This document shows positions 23,666-33,856 of a DNA stretch of 34,343 nucleotides, one piece after another; position 1 is the first letter of the stretch, and each line of letters starts with the position of its first letter. This DNA comes from Lentibacillus salicampi (lineage in GTDB: Bacteria > Bacillota > Bacilli > Bacillales > Amphibacillaceae). The position numbers and the translations under genes are program-made. The notes beneath the pieces were generated by a model. That model had not been told where the DNA came from and searched no databases. It worked only from the letters and a program-made list of their open reading frames with translations. The stretch spans positions 1 to 34,343 of the forward strand of contig NZ_SRHY01000033.1 in NCBI RefSeq assembly GCF_004565465.1, read 5' to 3'.

Positions 23666-25491
23666 TAGTTCACCCTCCGCTTCTTATTTATCAGCGGAAG
23701 TGTAAAGAGAATCGCCGTCCCTTTACCTTCTTTACTCTTGGCCCAAATGCTGCCGTGATGCGATTCAACAATTTCTTTAGCAATCGCAAGTCCCAGGCCT
23801 GTTCCGCCAAGCTTTCGTGATCTAGCCTTGTCTGCCCGATAAAAACGGTCAAATATTTTATCAACCTTATCATATGGTATACCGGGGCCTTGATCTGACA
23901 CAGTGATCAGCAGATTTCCTTTCTGTTTAGCCACTTTAAAGCTGATTGCCCCGCCTTCCGGAGAATATTTAATCGCATTGGAAATAATATTATCCAGTAC
24001 CTGAGCCATTTTATCTTTATCAAGCCAGACGTAAAGTTTTTCTTTCGGCAAGTCACGCTGCAGCTCTATTTGATCGGAGACATTCATCTCAAAACGGTCA
24101 ATTACCTGTTGAAAAAAGTCAATAAAGTCCACCCGCTCCTGCTGCAATGATTCACTCCTATTATCCATTCGGGAAAGCTGCAGCAGATCATTGACCATCC
24201 GGATCATACGGTCTGTTTCTTTTTGGGTGACGGACAGGAACTTCGGTGCAATATTTCTGTCCTCCCATGCTCCTTCCGATAACGCCTCAATATAACTGCG
24301 CATGGTTGTTAATGGCGTCCTGAGTTCGTGTGACACATTGGAGACAAATTCACGGCGTTCGCGTTCAATTTTTTCCTGTTCGGTCACATCACTGAGAACC
24401 GTTATAAACCCAATAATATCATTATCCTCATCGGCAATGGTCGAGAACTTGGCACGAATTAGATAGATCTCCTCATCATTGCTGAAGTCAATAATCATCG
24501 AGCCACTGTCAGGCAGCTCTGAAATATCAACAGAATTATCGTCCAATTGCAATACATCAAGCAGAAATTTTCCCTTGGCTTCTTCGGGATCCTGATTCAT
24601 CAATACCCCTGCCGCATCGTTTATAAGTGTAATAAATCCGTTCCGATCAGTCGCCATCACACCATCAGACATATTGGACAAGACAGAGCTTAATTTACGC
24701 CTTTCTTCCTCCGTTAGTGCCCTGGAGTGTTTCAGTCGTACATTCAAATCATTAAACGATTCGGCAAGCTGACCGATTTCATCTTTTCCATAAACATTGA
24801 CTTTCTGAGAAAAGTCTTCCCGTGCCATCGTCTGTGCCTGTTTGCGCATCTCCTTAATCGGCTTTGTTATGGTCCTGGCAACCAGAATCCCCAGAAACGC
24901 CGATACGGTAATCGCTAAAATGGAACCTTGTAGAAACACACGGTTAATATCATTCAGCTGTTTATAAACCTGTTCAAGCGACGCTTCAACATAAAGGGCG
25001 CCCACTTGCGTATTCTCATTATTATAAATCGGAACGGCCCGCCTGTAGATCCGGTTCCCATCCCTATTCACCATGTTGCCCTTGTCTTCGTTCCCGAACC
25101 TTAGTACATTATTAATAAAATTGGTGGTTGTTTTTTTGTCGATATCACTGTTGCTCGAGGTGTCACTTGAAGCAATGATTCTGCTTTGCATATTAACGAC
25201 TTGTACATTAATAATATCTGCCGTGTCATTAACCCTCACAATCGTCTGTACGTCTTGCTGCTGCGTCGATTCTCCATTATCATCAGATCGTTCTTTGCTG
25301 AATGCCTGTTTCAGGTTTACCTGCAGGATATCAACACTGGCTTCGACGGACTCCTCGAAATTTTCCCGGAGTTCTGTTTCCAGTCCACGGACAAAATAGG
25401 CACTAATCACCTGTATCGTCACAAGCAATAACAAAATGAAAATAATGATAAATTTCAGTTGTATCGAACGGAAAAAACCAACGTTACGCAT
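23665..25491 (-). CDS. walK: WalK (YycG) sensor histidine kinase
   Basis: This encodes 608 residues. Two membrane helices (14-33 and about 187-206) bracket an extracellular Cache-like domain. HAMP follows (about 207-258), then a PAS domain (about 265-370: MSDGVMATDRNGFITLIND). The dimerisation/phosphoacceptor domain has His388 in VSHELRTPLTTMRSY. The ATPase domain has the N box DNIISNAIKYS (500-510), G1 DQGPGIP and G2 GGTGLGLAI. WalK phosphorylates WalR to control autolysins and wall metabolism and is essential in B. subtilis and Staphylococcus. The start is nine bases after the walR stop. All catalytic residues are present. Confidence 0.97.
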   Translation of the reverse strand: MRNVGFFRSIQLKFIIIFILLLLVTIQVISAYFVRGLETELRENFEESVEASVDILQVNLKQAFSKERSDDNGESTQQQDVQTIVRVNDTADIINVQVVNMQSRIIASSDTSSNSDIDKKTTTNFINNVLRFGNEDKGNMVNRDGNRIYRRAVPIYNNENTQVGALYVEASLEQVYKQLNDINRVFLQGSILAITVSAFLGILVARTITKPIKEMRKQAQTMAREDFSQKVNVYGKDEIGQLAESFNDLNVRLKHSRALTEEERRKLSSVLSNMSDGVMATDRNGFITLINDAAGVLMNQDPEEAKGKFLLDVLQLDDNSVDISELPDSGSMIIDFSNDEEIYLIRAKFSTIADEDNDIIGFITVLSDVTEQEKIERERREFVSNVSHELRTPLTTMRSYIEALSEGAWEDRNIAPKFLSVTQKETDRMIRMVNDLLQLSRMDNRSESLQQERVDFIDFFQQVIDRFEMNVSDQIELQRDLPKEKLYVWLDKDKMAQVLDNIISNAIKYSPEGGAISFKVAKQKGNLLITVSDQGPGIPYDKVDKIFDRFYRADKARSRKLGGTGLGLAIAKEIVESHHGSIWAKSKEGKGTAILFTLPLINKKRRVN

Positions 25492-25500
25492 CAGACCCGC

Positions 25501-26205
25501 CTACTCCTGTTCAGGATTACGCAAATAATAACCAACACCACGACGTGTCACGATCCAGATCGGGTTGCTCGGATTTTCCTCAATTTTTTCGCGGAGGCGT
25601 CTGATCGTCACATCAACCGTCCGAACATCACCAAAATAGTCATAACCCCACACTGTTTCCAGCAAATGTTCCCGTGTCATGACCTGGCCGATATGACGGG
25701 CAAGATAATGAAGCAACTCAAATTCCCGGTGGGTGAGATCCAACTGTTCCCCGTCTCGTGTCACAGCATATGCGTCTGGGTGAATCACCAGGCGTCCAAT
25801 TTCAATATTCTTGGTGGTTTGCACCGCATCATCCGGGATCTGCTGCTGCCTGCGCAAGTTCGCCTTCACTCTGGCAATCACTTCCCGATTACTGAACGGC
25901 TTGGTCACATAATCATCTGCTCCAAGTTCAAGTCCCAGCACCTTATCAATTTCAGCATCTTTGGCTGTCAGCATAATAATCGGCATGGACTGTGTCTTGC
26001 GGATTTCCCGACAGACTTCATTACCGTCTTTACCCGGCAACATAATATCAAGCAAAATAAGATCAGGCGTTTCCTCATCAGCAAGCTTGATCGCCTCATC
26101 GCCATCATAAGCCACGACAACGTCATAGCCTTCTTTTTTCAAATTAAATTCCAAAATATCGGCTATCGGTTGTTCATCATCAACTACAAGTATTTTTTGA
26201 GCCAT
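25501..26205 (-). CDS. walR: WalR (YycF) response regulator
   Basis: This encodes 234 residues. The receiver domain has acidic pocket VDDEQ (9-10), phosphoacceptor Asp53 ([11 protein letters not shown]), the conserved threonine in MLTAKD and Lys102 in TKPFS. An OmpR-type winged helix follows ([39 protein letters not shown]). WalR is the essential regulator of peptidoglycan hydrolase genes. It is the first gene of a six-gene operon ending in htrA. AAAGGAAGTG lies upstream of the ATG, and a likely SigA promoter is at 26283-26311. Confidence 0.97.
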   Translation of the reverse strand: MAQKILVVDDEQPIADILEFNLKKEGYDVVVAYDGDEAIKLADEETPDLILLDIMLPGKDGNEVCREIRKTQSMPIIMLTAKDAEIDKVLGLELGADDYVTKPFSNREVIARVKANLRRQQQIPDDAVQTTKNIEIGRLVIHPDAYAVTRDGEQLDLTHREFELLHYLARHIGQVMTREHLLETVWGYDYFGDVRTVDVTIRRLREKIEENPSNPIWIVTRRGVGYYLRNPEQE

Positions 26206-26282
26206 TATCCATCACTTCCTTTTTAACGTTGTTTCAAAAGGTTGAACTTCAAGCAAACGCGTACTTAACCATTCTTTCATCT

Positions 26283-26311
26283 ATTCTATCGTACTTTCGC
26301 TTAAATGTCTT
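26283..26311 (-). promoter_or_regulatory. Probable SigA promoter of the walRK operon
   Basis: On the minus strand AAGACA (26306-26311), a 17-base spacer and TAGAAT (26283-26288) lie about 78 bases upstream of walR. The -35 box is weak. Confidence 0.4.
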
Positions 26312-26373
26312 TTGTTATTAGCTGAAATTAAAGTCGGCCTATCTGGGGCCGGGTAATTGTTCGCATTTTTTTC

Positions 26374-26412
26374 AACAAAAAGACTGACTCCAACCTTGCC
26401 TGAGTCAGTCTT
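26374..26412 (-). terminator. Terminator downstream of purA
   Basis: AAGACTGACTC (26380-26390) and GAGTCAGTCTT (26402-26412) form a perfect 11-bp stem. The minus strand continues TTTGTTGAAAAAAA. A 230-bp family A repeat lies between the purA stop and this terminator. Confidence 0.7.
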
Positions 26413-26428
26413 GCATCGAATTTATTTA

Positions 26429-26658
26429 AAGATAAGAATGTCTAAAATTTTTGGCTATATTAAGCTCTTTGTCAGCAATAGCCATGTCCAGCTTCGACGT
26501 ACAGGACGTACTAGTGCCGGCGTTGGCACAGGACGTGCCGAACTTAGCCGGCCAGCGCCTACCCCCTCGAGGTCTTAAGCAATGTGGCAAAATCCGCCAC
26601 TGCAAATTTTTGCTTAAGCTTTTCGTGGGGTGAACAAGGCGCCCTGCGCTTTTCTTTT
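26429..26658 (-). repeat. Family A dispersed repeat, copy 3 (long form)
   Basis: Read on the minus strand it starts AAGAAAAGCGCAGGGCGCC and ends GCTGGACATGGCTATTGCTG, ACAAAGAGCTTAATATAGCC and the tail ACATTCTTATC. Its middle contains nested inverted repeats (CTTAAGCA with TGCTTAAG, GTGGC with GCCAC). It also holds the 58-bp core (26492-26549) shared with family B. Confidence 0.8.
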
Positions 26659-26686
26659 TTACTTTAGATAACCCTGCCGTTTTTCA

Positions 26687-27991
<1,305 letters not shown>

Positions 27992-28023
27992 TTAACGTCT
28001 GTAATTTCCTTATGAACAGCGTC

Positions 28024-28052
28024 ATTTTACCAGTGAATTCAGCCTATGTCAA
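28024..28052 (-). promoter_or_regulatory. purA: SigA promoter of purA
   Basis: On the minus strand a perfect TTGACA (28047-28052), a 17-base spacer and TAAAAT (28024-28029) lie about 50 bases upstream of the start. Confidence 0.75.
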
Positions 28053-28055
28053 ACT

Positions 28056-28099
28056 AAATACGAATAATATATAAATATAATACTAAAATATTCGTAATA
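28056..28099 (-). promoter_or_regulatory. purA: Paired PurBoxes (PurR operator) of purA
   Basis: Two 14-base AT-rich boxes with central CGAA (28061-28064) and, inverted, TTCG (28091-28094) are separated by 16 bases. This is the known arrangement of PurR operators in Bacillus, inverted PurBoxes about 16-17 bases apart. They end four bases upstream of the -35 box, so PurR bound here would block purA transcription when PRPP is low. Confidence 0.6.
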
Positions 28100-28376
28100 T
28101 CTACAGTTTATTTCAGCTCCAGACACTCGTTTCCGCAAACCTTGTGTCTTTTGGCTCAACAAACCCTATAATATTAGCATTCAAATAAGATGTACTTCTT
28201 TTAAAATGTTTTCATATACTTTGATACTTTTGCTCAGCAGAGATAAACTGCGACGTAATGTTCCATGAGTGTTAAACTGCCGCTGCGGAAATACACTTGG
28301 TGCTCGTCGTGTTGCAAGTGATTGCGGGAAGCAGCACTCCTCGCAACTCGCAGCTAACTCGGCGGATGTTTTGCTC

Positions 28377-28461
28377 GTCGCTTTCCGTGGGCGGCTGATG
28401 AGCCTCCTCGAGCTAAGCACTAAGGGGTCTCATCCAGGCCTTTGCTCCCACAGGAGTATCC
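28377..28461 (-). repeat. Family D GC-rich repeat, inverted copy
   Basis: Read on the minus strand: ACTCCTGTGGGAGCAAAGG, GATGAGACCCCTTAG, CTCGAGGAGGCTCATCAGCC, GCCCACGGAAAGC. This matches a GC-rich intergenic element I recall as common across Bacillaceae, with CTCCTGCGGGA at one end and CCGCCCGCGGAAAGC at the other. The upstream interval 28100-28376 holds no credible gene, only further GC-rich repeat-like DNA. Confidence 0.6.
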
Positions 28462-28544
28462 GTGTATTTCCTCCGCTGGTTTTATTGACTGGTCCAGGGG
28501 TCGTGATAGAAATACGTTTAAAACCACTTCACTAGTCCGAGTGA

Positions 28545-28650
28545 GCGGAGGGCGGTGACTCCTGCGGGAAAAGCAACAGCTGAAGATCCCGCAGGAAGCG
28601 GTTTTTGCTTCCGAGGAAGCTGAAGCGTTGCCCGCGGAAAGCATCCGCCC
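28545..28650 (+). repeat. Family D GC-rich repeat, direct copy
   Basis: Modules in order are CGGAGGGCGGTGACTCCTGC, GGGAAAAGCAACAGC, GATCCCGCAGGAAGCGG, GCTTCCGAGGAAGC and TTGCCCGCGGAAAGC. Several arms are self-complementary (CCTGCGGGA with TCCCGCAGG, GCTTCC with GGAAGC), so a folded RNA or cruciform is likely. It faces the inverted copy at 28377-28461 about 85 bases away. Confidence 0.7.
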
Positions 28651-28754
28651 ATAGCGATCCCGGACGGTGGGGTGAAAAGTGGACGTACTTATAGAAAACA
28701 TTCCAGCACTCACGTCGCAGTTTATGGATTTTGCGTAAAAGAATCTTTTAAAAC

Positions 28755-28787
28755 AAAAAAAACAGCCTCAACGCATGAAGCTGTTTT
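28755..28787 (-). terminator. Terminator of the yybS-gdpP-rplI-dnaB operon
   Basis: AAAACAGC (28759-28766) and GCTGTTTT (28780-28787) form an 8-bp stem with a 13-base loop, followed on the minus strand by eight T residues. The stem overlaps the dnaB stop codon. Confidence 0.7.
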
Positions 28788-30159
28788 ACACTTGAACAGG
28801 TGCAGGCGGCATGTCACTGTCTGTGTAACGGTGATCCAGATCAACGAATTTATTGTATTCTTTGACAAATGCCAATTCAACATTGCCGACGGGACCATTC
28901 CGCTGTTTGGAAATAATGATTTCAATAATATTTTGCTTCTCGGATTCCTGATCATAATAATCATCACGGTATAAGAATCCAACAATATCGGCATCTTGTT
29001 CAATACTTCCTGATTCACGCAAGTCCGACATCATCGGGCGCTTGTCCTGCCGTGCTTCCACGCCACGCGAGAGCTGTGACAATGCAATCAGCGGCACATT
29101 CAGTTCACGTGCAAGAGCTTTAAGGGCACGGGATATTTCTGACACTTCCTGTTGCCTGTTTTCACGAGAGTTGCCGCTTCCCTGAATCAGTTGCAAATAG
29201 TCGATCAAAATCATGCCAAGCCCGTGCTCCTGTTTTAACCGACGGCATTTTGACCGTATTTCATTGACGCGGACGCCCGGCGAATCATCGATATAAATAC
29301 CAGCGTTAGACAAGCTGCCCATGGCCATGGTCAGTTTACTCCAATCATCCGCCTCAAGCTTTCCGGTCCTCAGACGCTGCGCATCAATATTGCCTTCTGC
29401 GCAGAGCATACGGGAGACGAGCTGGTCGGCCCCCATTTCCAAACTGAAAATCGCCACATTTTCATCGGTATTAATGGCGACATTTTGCGCAATGTTCAGG
29501 GCAAAAGCCGTTTTACCTACCGATGGACGGGCCGCAATAATAATTAAATCATTACGTTGAAAACCGGACGTAATCTGATCCAGATCACGATAGCCTGTTG
29601 GTATCCCGGTCACATCGCCGTCATGGTAGTGAAGCTGTTCAATATTATCGTATACGTCAATTAGAACATCCTTAATTGCCTTAAACGCTCCGGTATTTTT
29701 CCGGCCGGAGACATCTAAAATGTTCTTTTCTGCTTCATTTAGAACTTCTTCCACATCATCTTCATTGGAAAAACCTGAACTAACAATATCTGTCGCTGTC
29801 CTGATCAACCGGCGCAGCACTGACTTCTCCTCAACAATTTTGCTGTAATAGACAATGTTTGCTGCAGTTGGGACACTTCCGGCTAAATCAGATAAATAAG
29901 CCACACCGCCGACCTCGTCCAATTTTTTTTCATTGGAAAGCGATGTTGTAACGGTGACAAGATCAATCGGCTCGCCTTTATCTGTTAGTGTCAGCATGGC
30001 TTCAAATATTCGCTGATGGCTTGCCCGGTAAAAGTCGTCCGGCATTAAACGCTCAGCCACTGAGGAGAGTGTCTCAGGTTCTAAAAAGATGGCGCCGATG
30101 ACAGCCTGTTCTGCTTCGATATTATGTGGTGGTGTACGATCATTCCAAAGTTCACTCAA
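28786..30159 (-). CDS. dnaB: Replicative DNA helicase DnaB
   Basis: This 457-residue hexameric helicase unwinds DNA at the fork (named DnaC in B. subtilis). The N-terminal helical domain (PPHNIEAEQAVIGAIFLEPE) is followed by a linker and the RecA-like motor. The P-loop ARPSVGKTAF is at 210-219, motif Walker B ILIDYLQLI near 318, and later motifs are VPLIALSQLSRGVE and ISKQRNGPVG. Translation begins at a TTG (30157-30159) six bases after a purine-rich AGGGGGG. It is the last gene of the operon, 56 bases after rplI, as in B. subtilis. No intein or insertion is present. Confidence 0.96.
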   Translation of the reverse strand: MSELWNDRTPPHNIEAEQAVIGAIFLEPETLSSVAERLMPDDFYRASHQRIFEAMLTLTDKGEPIDLVTVTTSLSNEKKLDEVGGVAYLSDLAGSVPTAANIVYYSKIVEEKSVLRRLIRTATDIVSSGFSNEDDVEEVLNEAEKNILDVSGRKNTGAFKAIKDVLIDVYDNIEQLHYHDGDVTGIPTGYRDLDQITSGFQRNDLIIIAARPSVGKTAFALNIAQNVAINTDENVAIFSLEMGADQLVSRMLCAEGNIDAQRLRTGKLEADDWSKLTMAMGSLSNAGIYIDDSPGVRVNEIRSKCRRLKQEHGLGMILIDYLQLIQGSGNSRENRQQEVSEISRALKALARELNVPLIALSQLSRGVEARQDKRPMMSDLRESGSIEQDADIVGFLYRDDYYDQESEKQNIIEIIISKQRNGPVGNVELAFVKEYNKFVDLDHRYTDSDMPPAPVQV

Positions 30160-30215
30160 TTGTTTCCCCCCTTGTGGAGAGCGCTACTTCATGTTGGCCC
30201 GGGAGGCACTCTTCG

Positions 30216-30662
30216 TTATTTCTCCACGACGTGAACTTTAATCGTGCCGGTCACTTCCGGATGTAGTTTAACTGGCACATTGGTATAGCCAAGAGTACGG
30301 ATTGGGTTATCCAGTTCGATTTTTCGTTTGTCAATGTGATAACCATAGTCTTTTTTCAGGGTATCGGCAATATGCTTTGACGTAATGGAGCCGAACAATT
30401 GCCCGCTGTCGCCTGATTTTGCCGCTATATCAACGGTCGAATCAGCAAGCTCATTTTTCAGAAGTTCCGCTTCCTTTTTTTCTTCATCGGCTTGCTGCTT
30501 CTGTTTGTTCTTTTTCGCTTCCAATGCTTTCATGTTGCCTGGTGTTGCCTCTTCAGCCAGGTTGTTTTTCAGTAGATAGTTGCGGGCATAACCATCCGAA
30601 ACATTTTTCACGTCACCTTTTTTCCCTTTTCCTTTAACATCTTGTGTGAATATCACTTTCAT
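30216..30662 (-). CDS. rplI: 50S ribosomal protein L9
   Basis: This 148-residue protein binds 23S rRNA. The N-terminal L9 signature is [23 protein letters not shown] (residues 9-31), followed by the long connecting helix ([20 protein letters not shown]) and the C-terminal globular domain. The ATG overlaps the gdpP stop by four bases (ATGA). Its ribosome binding site GGGAGGGGAA is made by the last gdpP codons, so synthesis of L9 is coupled to GdpP. Confidence 0.97.
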   Translation of the reverse strand: MKVIFTQDVKGKGKKGDVKNVSDGYARNYLLKNNLAEEATPGNMKALEAKKNKQKQQADEEKKEAELLKNELADSTVDIAAKSGDSGQLFGSITSKHIADTLKKDYGYHIDKRKIELDNPIRTLGYTNVPVKLHPEVTGTIKVHVVEK

Positions 30663-32632
30663 TCGGTTTCCCCTCCCGTAAAATAGTCTTCCAATATGTC
30701 TTTCAGCAGACTTTCTGTATCGTCCATTGTTGTATCTTCAATTTGCGTAGCGGCATTTGTTAAGTGACCACCGCCATTCATTTTTTCCATAATGACCTGT
30801 ACATTGACATCACCAAGTGAACGAGCACTGACCCCGATTCGTCCGTCTTTTCGTTCAGATATAACAAATGATGCATTAATTCCGCTCATCGTCAGCAAGG
30901 TGTCCGCCGCCTGGGCTATTAAAACACTACCATAGGTTTCATCGGGGGCACCTTTCGAAATGGCAATGGTATCACGGTGAATTTGCGCACGTTCAATTAA
31001 TTTGCTGCGTTTAATATAGACATCCAAATCTTCCTTCATGAATCGCTGTACCAGTACGGTATCTGCCCCTTTTGACCGCAAATAGGAGGCAGCATCAAAC
31101 GTCCGTGATCCCGTCCTCAGGGTAAAGCTGTTGGTATCGACAATAATCCCTGCCAGCAATGCTGTTGCCTCCAGCATTTTCAACTTCAGGTTATTTGGCT
31201 GGTATTCCAGCAGCTCTGTCACCAATTCTGCTGTTGATGATGCATATGGTTCCATATAAACCAGTGTCGGGTCATCAATGAAATCCTCGGCACGGCGGTG
31301 ATGATCAATCACGACTTTATACTCGGCTTTCGTTAACAATTTTTCATTCGCAACCATGCCGGGTTTATGTGTATCCACGACAACAATAAGACTCCGGCTG
31401 GTAACCAGCGCTTCCGATTCTTCGGGGTCAATGAAGTGAGGCCACAACTCTTCCTCTTCTTTGAGCTCGTCAATAAGCCGGTAGACACCGGTGTCAACAT
31501 CATCCGGGTCAAGTACAATATACCCTTCCATATTGTTGGTTTTAACAATATTCAAAATGCCTATCGCCGCACCAATTGAATCCATGTCAGGTGATTTATG
31601 TCCCATGATAATGACATTGTCACTTCCTTGGACTAAATCCTTCAGAGCATGTGAAATGACACGTGCTCTGACCCGCGTGCGCTTCTCCATCGGGTTGGTG
31701 CGCCCCCCGTAGAATCGGACCTTCCCAGCGTCATCTTTTATGACGACCTGGTCACCACCTCGGCCCAGCCCTAAATCAAGGCTGGATTGCGCCATTTCGC
31801 CAAGATCGGGCAAGGCCATGTCGCCTGCCCCTACACCAATACTCAAAGTAACCGGTAAATTCTGTTCGGCGTTCAGTTCACGCACTTCATCCAATATATC
31901 AAATTTCGATTTTTCCAGCTGGTCCAATATTTCCTTCGCTAGAACAGCGATAAACCGATCCTGTGATGTGCGCTTCAGAAAAATACCGTAATCATTTGAC
32001 CAGCTATTCAAAACCGATGTGACTTTTGAGTTTAATTGGCTCTTTAAGGTGTCATCCATATTTTGTGTGATTTCTTCATAGTTATCAAGAAATATAATGG
32101 CAAGGACCGTTTTCTCATTGACGTAACGTGATTGAATGTCGGATTGGACTGTACGGTCTGATAAATACAGCAAGCGTTCTTCCTTTTTGATCGACATCTG
32201 AAAATGATGTTCATCAAGATCGAGCCATATGTCCTCATTATTTTCTTTAACTCTGGAAATCAGGTCATCCGAGAGTATATTGAGTGACTTTCCAACTAAT
32301 GTGTCATCTTCTGTAAAGCGGTTCATGTATGGGTTTGCCCATTCGATTTTATAATCGTCATTAAACAAGATGATTCCGATTGGCATCTCCAGCAGCGCTT
32401 CTTCGCCGACACGTTTGACCCGGTGGGAGAGTGTTGCAATATAGTTTTCCGTATCCTGCTGCCTTTTTCTTTCCGCCAATATGCTATAGTACAATGATAC
32501 ACCCAATACAACAGTCAGAATCAGACCGATCAGCCATTGAAAGTACCAGATAAAGCCAAGCAATATGACAGATAGTGAATAAACCACCCATAAGTGACTG
32601 CTTAACATTTGCTTTCGTTGAAAATCTTGCAT
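30659..32632 (-). CDS. gdpP: GdpP (YybT), cyclic-di-AMP phosphodiesterase
   Basis: From ATG 32632 it encodes 657 residues. Two membrane helices lie within residues 12-52, then a PAS domain ([20 protein letters not shown], about 82-101) that binds haem in characterised homologues. A degenerate GGDEF domain follows (about 175-305, no intact GGDEF). The DHH/DHHA1 phosphodiesterase has metal ligands in GHKSPDMDS (344-352), VVVDTH (417-422), DHH (443-445) and IVDTN, plus GGGH at 620-623. It lowers c-di-AMP and so affects osmotic and wall homeostasis. ATG 32632 is chosen because GTAGGAGCTG lies just upstream; an earlier GTG at 32659 is in frame but has no site. Confidence 0.95.
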   Translation of the reverse strand: MQDFQRKQMLSSHLWVVYSLSVILLGFIWYFQWLIGLILTVVLGVSLYYSILAERKRQQDTENYIATLSHRVKRVGEEALLEMPIGIILFNDDYKIEWANPYMNRFTEDDTLVGKSLNILSDDLISRVKENNEDIWLDLDEHHFQMSIKKEERLLYLSDRTVQSDIQSRYVNEKTVLAIIFLDNYEEITQNMDDTLKSQLNSKVTSVLNSWSNDYGIFLKRTSQDRFIAVLAKEILDQLEKSKFDILDEVRELNAEQNLPVTLSIGVGAGDMALPDLGEMAQSSLDLGLGRGGDQVVIKDDAGKVRFYGGRTNPMEKRTRVRARVISHALKDLVQGSDNVIIMGHKSPDMDSIGAAIGILNIVKTNNMEGYIVLDPDDVDTGVYRLIDELKEEEELWPHFIDPEESEALVTSRSLIVVVDTHKPGMVANEKLLTKAEYKVVIDHHRRAEDFIDDPTLVYMEPYASSTAELVTELLEYQPNNLKLKMLEATALLAGIIVDTNSFTLRTGSRTFDAASYLRSKGADTVLVQRFMKEDLDVYIKRSKLIERAQIHRDTIAISKGAPDETYGSVLIAQAADTLLTMSGINASFVISERKDGRIGVSARSLGDVNVQVIMEKMNGGGHLTNAATQIEDTTMDDTESLLKDILEDYFTGGETE

Positions 32633-32659
32633 ATCATCAGCTCCTACCTGAACTCCCAC

Positions 32660-33607
32660 TCACTTTTTATCATTGAGTAAGCGATCCCTTAAGGAAAAAC
32701 CTAGATCAATTATACCTAATAGTCGCACCAGGTAAAAGAAAATAAACGGGATAAATATTGTCAAAAGAACACTTGCAACCGGCAATGCTTTCGACATTTG
32801 CTTGGCATAGGCATAATAAAATATAAATGAAAAGCCTTGCAACGTCATCAGTATGCCCGTAAGCATCAAGATATTATGAACGGCCAAAAACAACATACCG
32901 TCCGGATCAAGGTCAAAGAATGTCATGATTAACGCAAAAAAATAAACCCAAATTAATGAAACTGGAAACCGCAGCATCCGGAAGGGCGGGAAGCTCAACT
33001 GTTGACGATCTATCCGGTTGATGACTTTATAACTGACCCATTGGCTGACAAATGCAAACAGCAATGAAGCTATTGCTATAAAAACAGGTAACAGCTCTGT
33101 CAGCATGCCAAATTGTTCAGTTATCATAGTCATCTGCTTTTCTGTCAGTTCATTCATACCAAGTTGGTTCATGAGATCCTGACTCGTTGTCAGTGACTGC
33201 TGAATCATGTTATCTATTTCATTTACCAAATTAACTTGAAATACATATTGACTGAATACAAAAACGAACACAAATCCAATCACAAACCCGATGGTGCCAC
33301 GAGCCAGGACTTCATACGCAGAAAATTTCCTGTAAAGAGCACTTCCGCTCAAAATTCCGCCAATCCCCATTAACACAGGAATTGGCAAAGAGAATATAGT
33401 TGTAAGTAATGATGATAGAACAGAAACAACGATCAGCATGATAATCGCTGGCTTCCAATCATATCTGGAAGCAAATATAATAAATGGGACTGGTAATAAG
33501 AATGTGGCGATTAGTGTGATAACAGGGACAAACGTCGCAATCAGCATTAATATCATGAATACGGCCGTTAACAATGCTCCGTCTGTCAGCTGTCTTGATT
33601 GGTTCAT
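32660..33607 (-). CDS. yybS: YybS-family (DUF2232) membrane protein
   Basis: From ATG 33607 it encodes 315 residues with about eight membrane segments (ALLTAVFMILMLIATFVPVI, TIGFVIGFVFVFVFSQYVFQ, LPVFIAIASLLFAFVSQW, VSLIWVYFFALIMTFF, VASVLLTIFIPFIFFYLVRL). A soluble loop in the middle (QQSLTTSQDLMNQLGMNELT) separates two halves. DUF2232/YybS proteins resemble the membrane part of ECF-type transport systems and regularly precede gdpP and rplI. The role is unknown. The ATG lies eight bases after GAGGG and is preferred to a GTG at 33616. It heads the operon behind a SigA-like promoter. Confidence 0.9.
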   Translation of the reverse strand: MNQSRQLTDGALLTAVFMILMLIATFVPVITLIATFLLPVPFIIFASRYDWKPAIIMLIVVSVLSSLLTTIFSLPIPVLMGIGGILSGSALYRKFSAYEVLARGTIGFVIGFVFVFVFSQYVFQVNLVNEIDNMIQQSLTTSQDLMNQLGMNELTEKQMTMITEQFGMLTELLPVFIAIASLLFAFVSQWVSYKVINRIDRQQLSFPPFRMLRFPVSLIWVYFFALIMTFFDLDPDGMLFLAVHNILMLTGILMTLQGFSFIFYYAYAKQMSKALPVASVLLTIFIPFIFFYLVRLLGIIDLGFSLRDRLLNDKK

Positions 33608-33666
33608 CGATTGCACCCTCTATAGTCATTTAATTTGGTTGTTTCTGTTATGTTACAATTCCTCAT
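33604..33666 (-). CDS. Possible 20-residue leader peptide overlapping yybS
   Basis: On the minus strand an ATG at 33666 follows GAGGTGG by about nine bases. It opens a frame of 20 codons (MRNCNITETTKLNDYRGCNR). Its TGA overlaps the yybS ATG as ATGA. The frame lies in the transcript leader between the promoter (33686-33714) and yybS. A coupled leader ORF is plausible but rests only on the start signal and the overlap. Confidence 0.3.
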   Translation of the reverse strand: MRNCNITETTKLNDYRGCNR

Positions 33667-33685
33667 GTAAGGTTACCACCTCGTT

Positions 33686-33714
33686 GTTATATGATAACAC
33701 GATTTCAACTGCAA
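33686..33714 (-). promoter_or_regulatory. Probable SigA promoter of the yybS-gdpP-rplI-dnaB operon
   Basis: On the minus strand TTGCAG (33709-33714), a 17-base spacer and TATAAC (33686-33691) lie about 80 bases upstream of yybS. A small palindrome (GTTATCATATAAC) covers the -10 box. Confidence 0.5.
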
Positions 33715-33733
33715 TTGGTGTTAAAAATAACAT

Positions 33734-33856
33734 AAAGTGAAACTTCATTCAGTGGGATGCTTTTCCCCCACTGAATGTTTAGTTGAACAGAATCGGGCAT
33801 TTATGGACAGTTATCCCCTGTTTTTTAAGGGGATTAGTGTCCATTACATGCGGGGT
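33734..33856 (+). repeat. Family C repeat, copy with full hairpin
   Basis: It begins AAAGTGAAACTTCA, then a 9-bp hairpin (TTCAGTGGG with CCCACTGAA). GAACAGAATCGGGCATTTA follows, then a long two-part hairpin at 33804-33843 (TGGACA with TGTCCA, ATCCCC with GGGGAT), and TTACATGCGGGGT at the end. The same order occurs at 8286-8382 with a different inner stem. Confidence 0.8.

Noticed and set aside
25459..26226. 255-residue open frame antisense to walR.
   Set aside because: It mirrors the complete, essential walR gene in another frame and is rich in His, Cys and Ile without any motif.
28181..28713. Several overlapping open frames in the dnaB-purA gap.
   Set aside because: They are produced by GC-rich family D repeats on both strands; none has start signals or protein-like composition.
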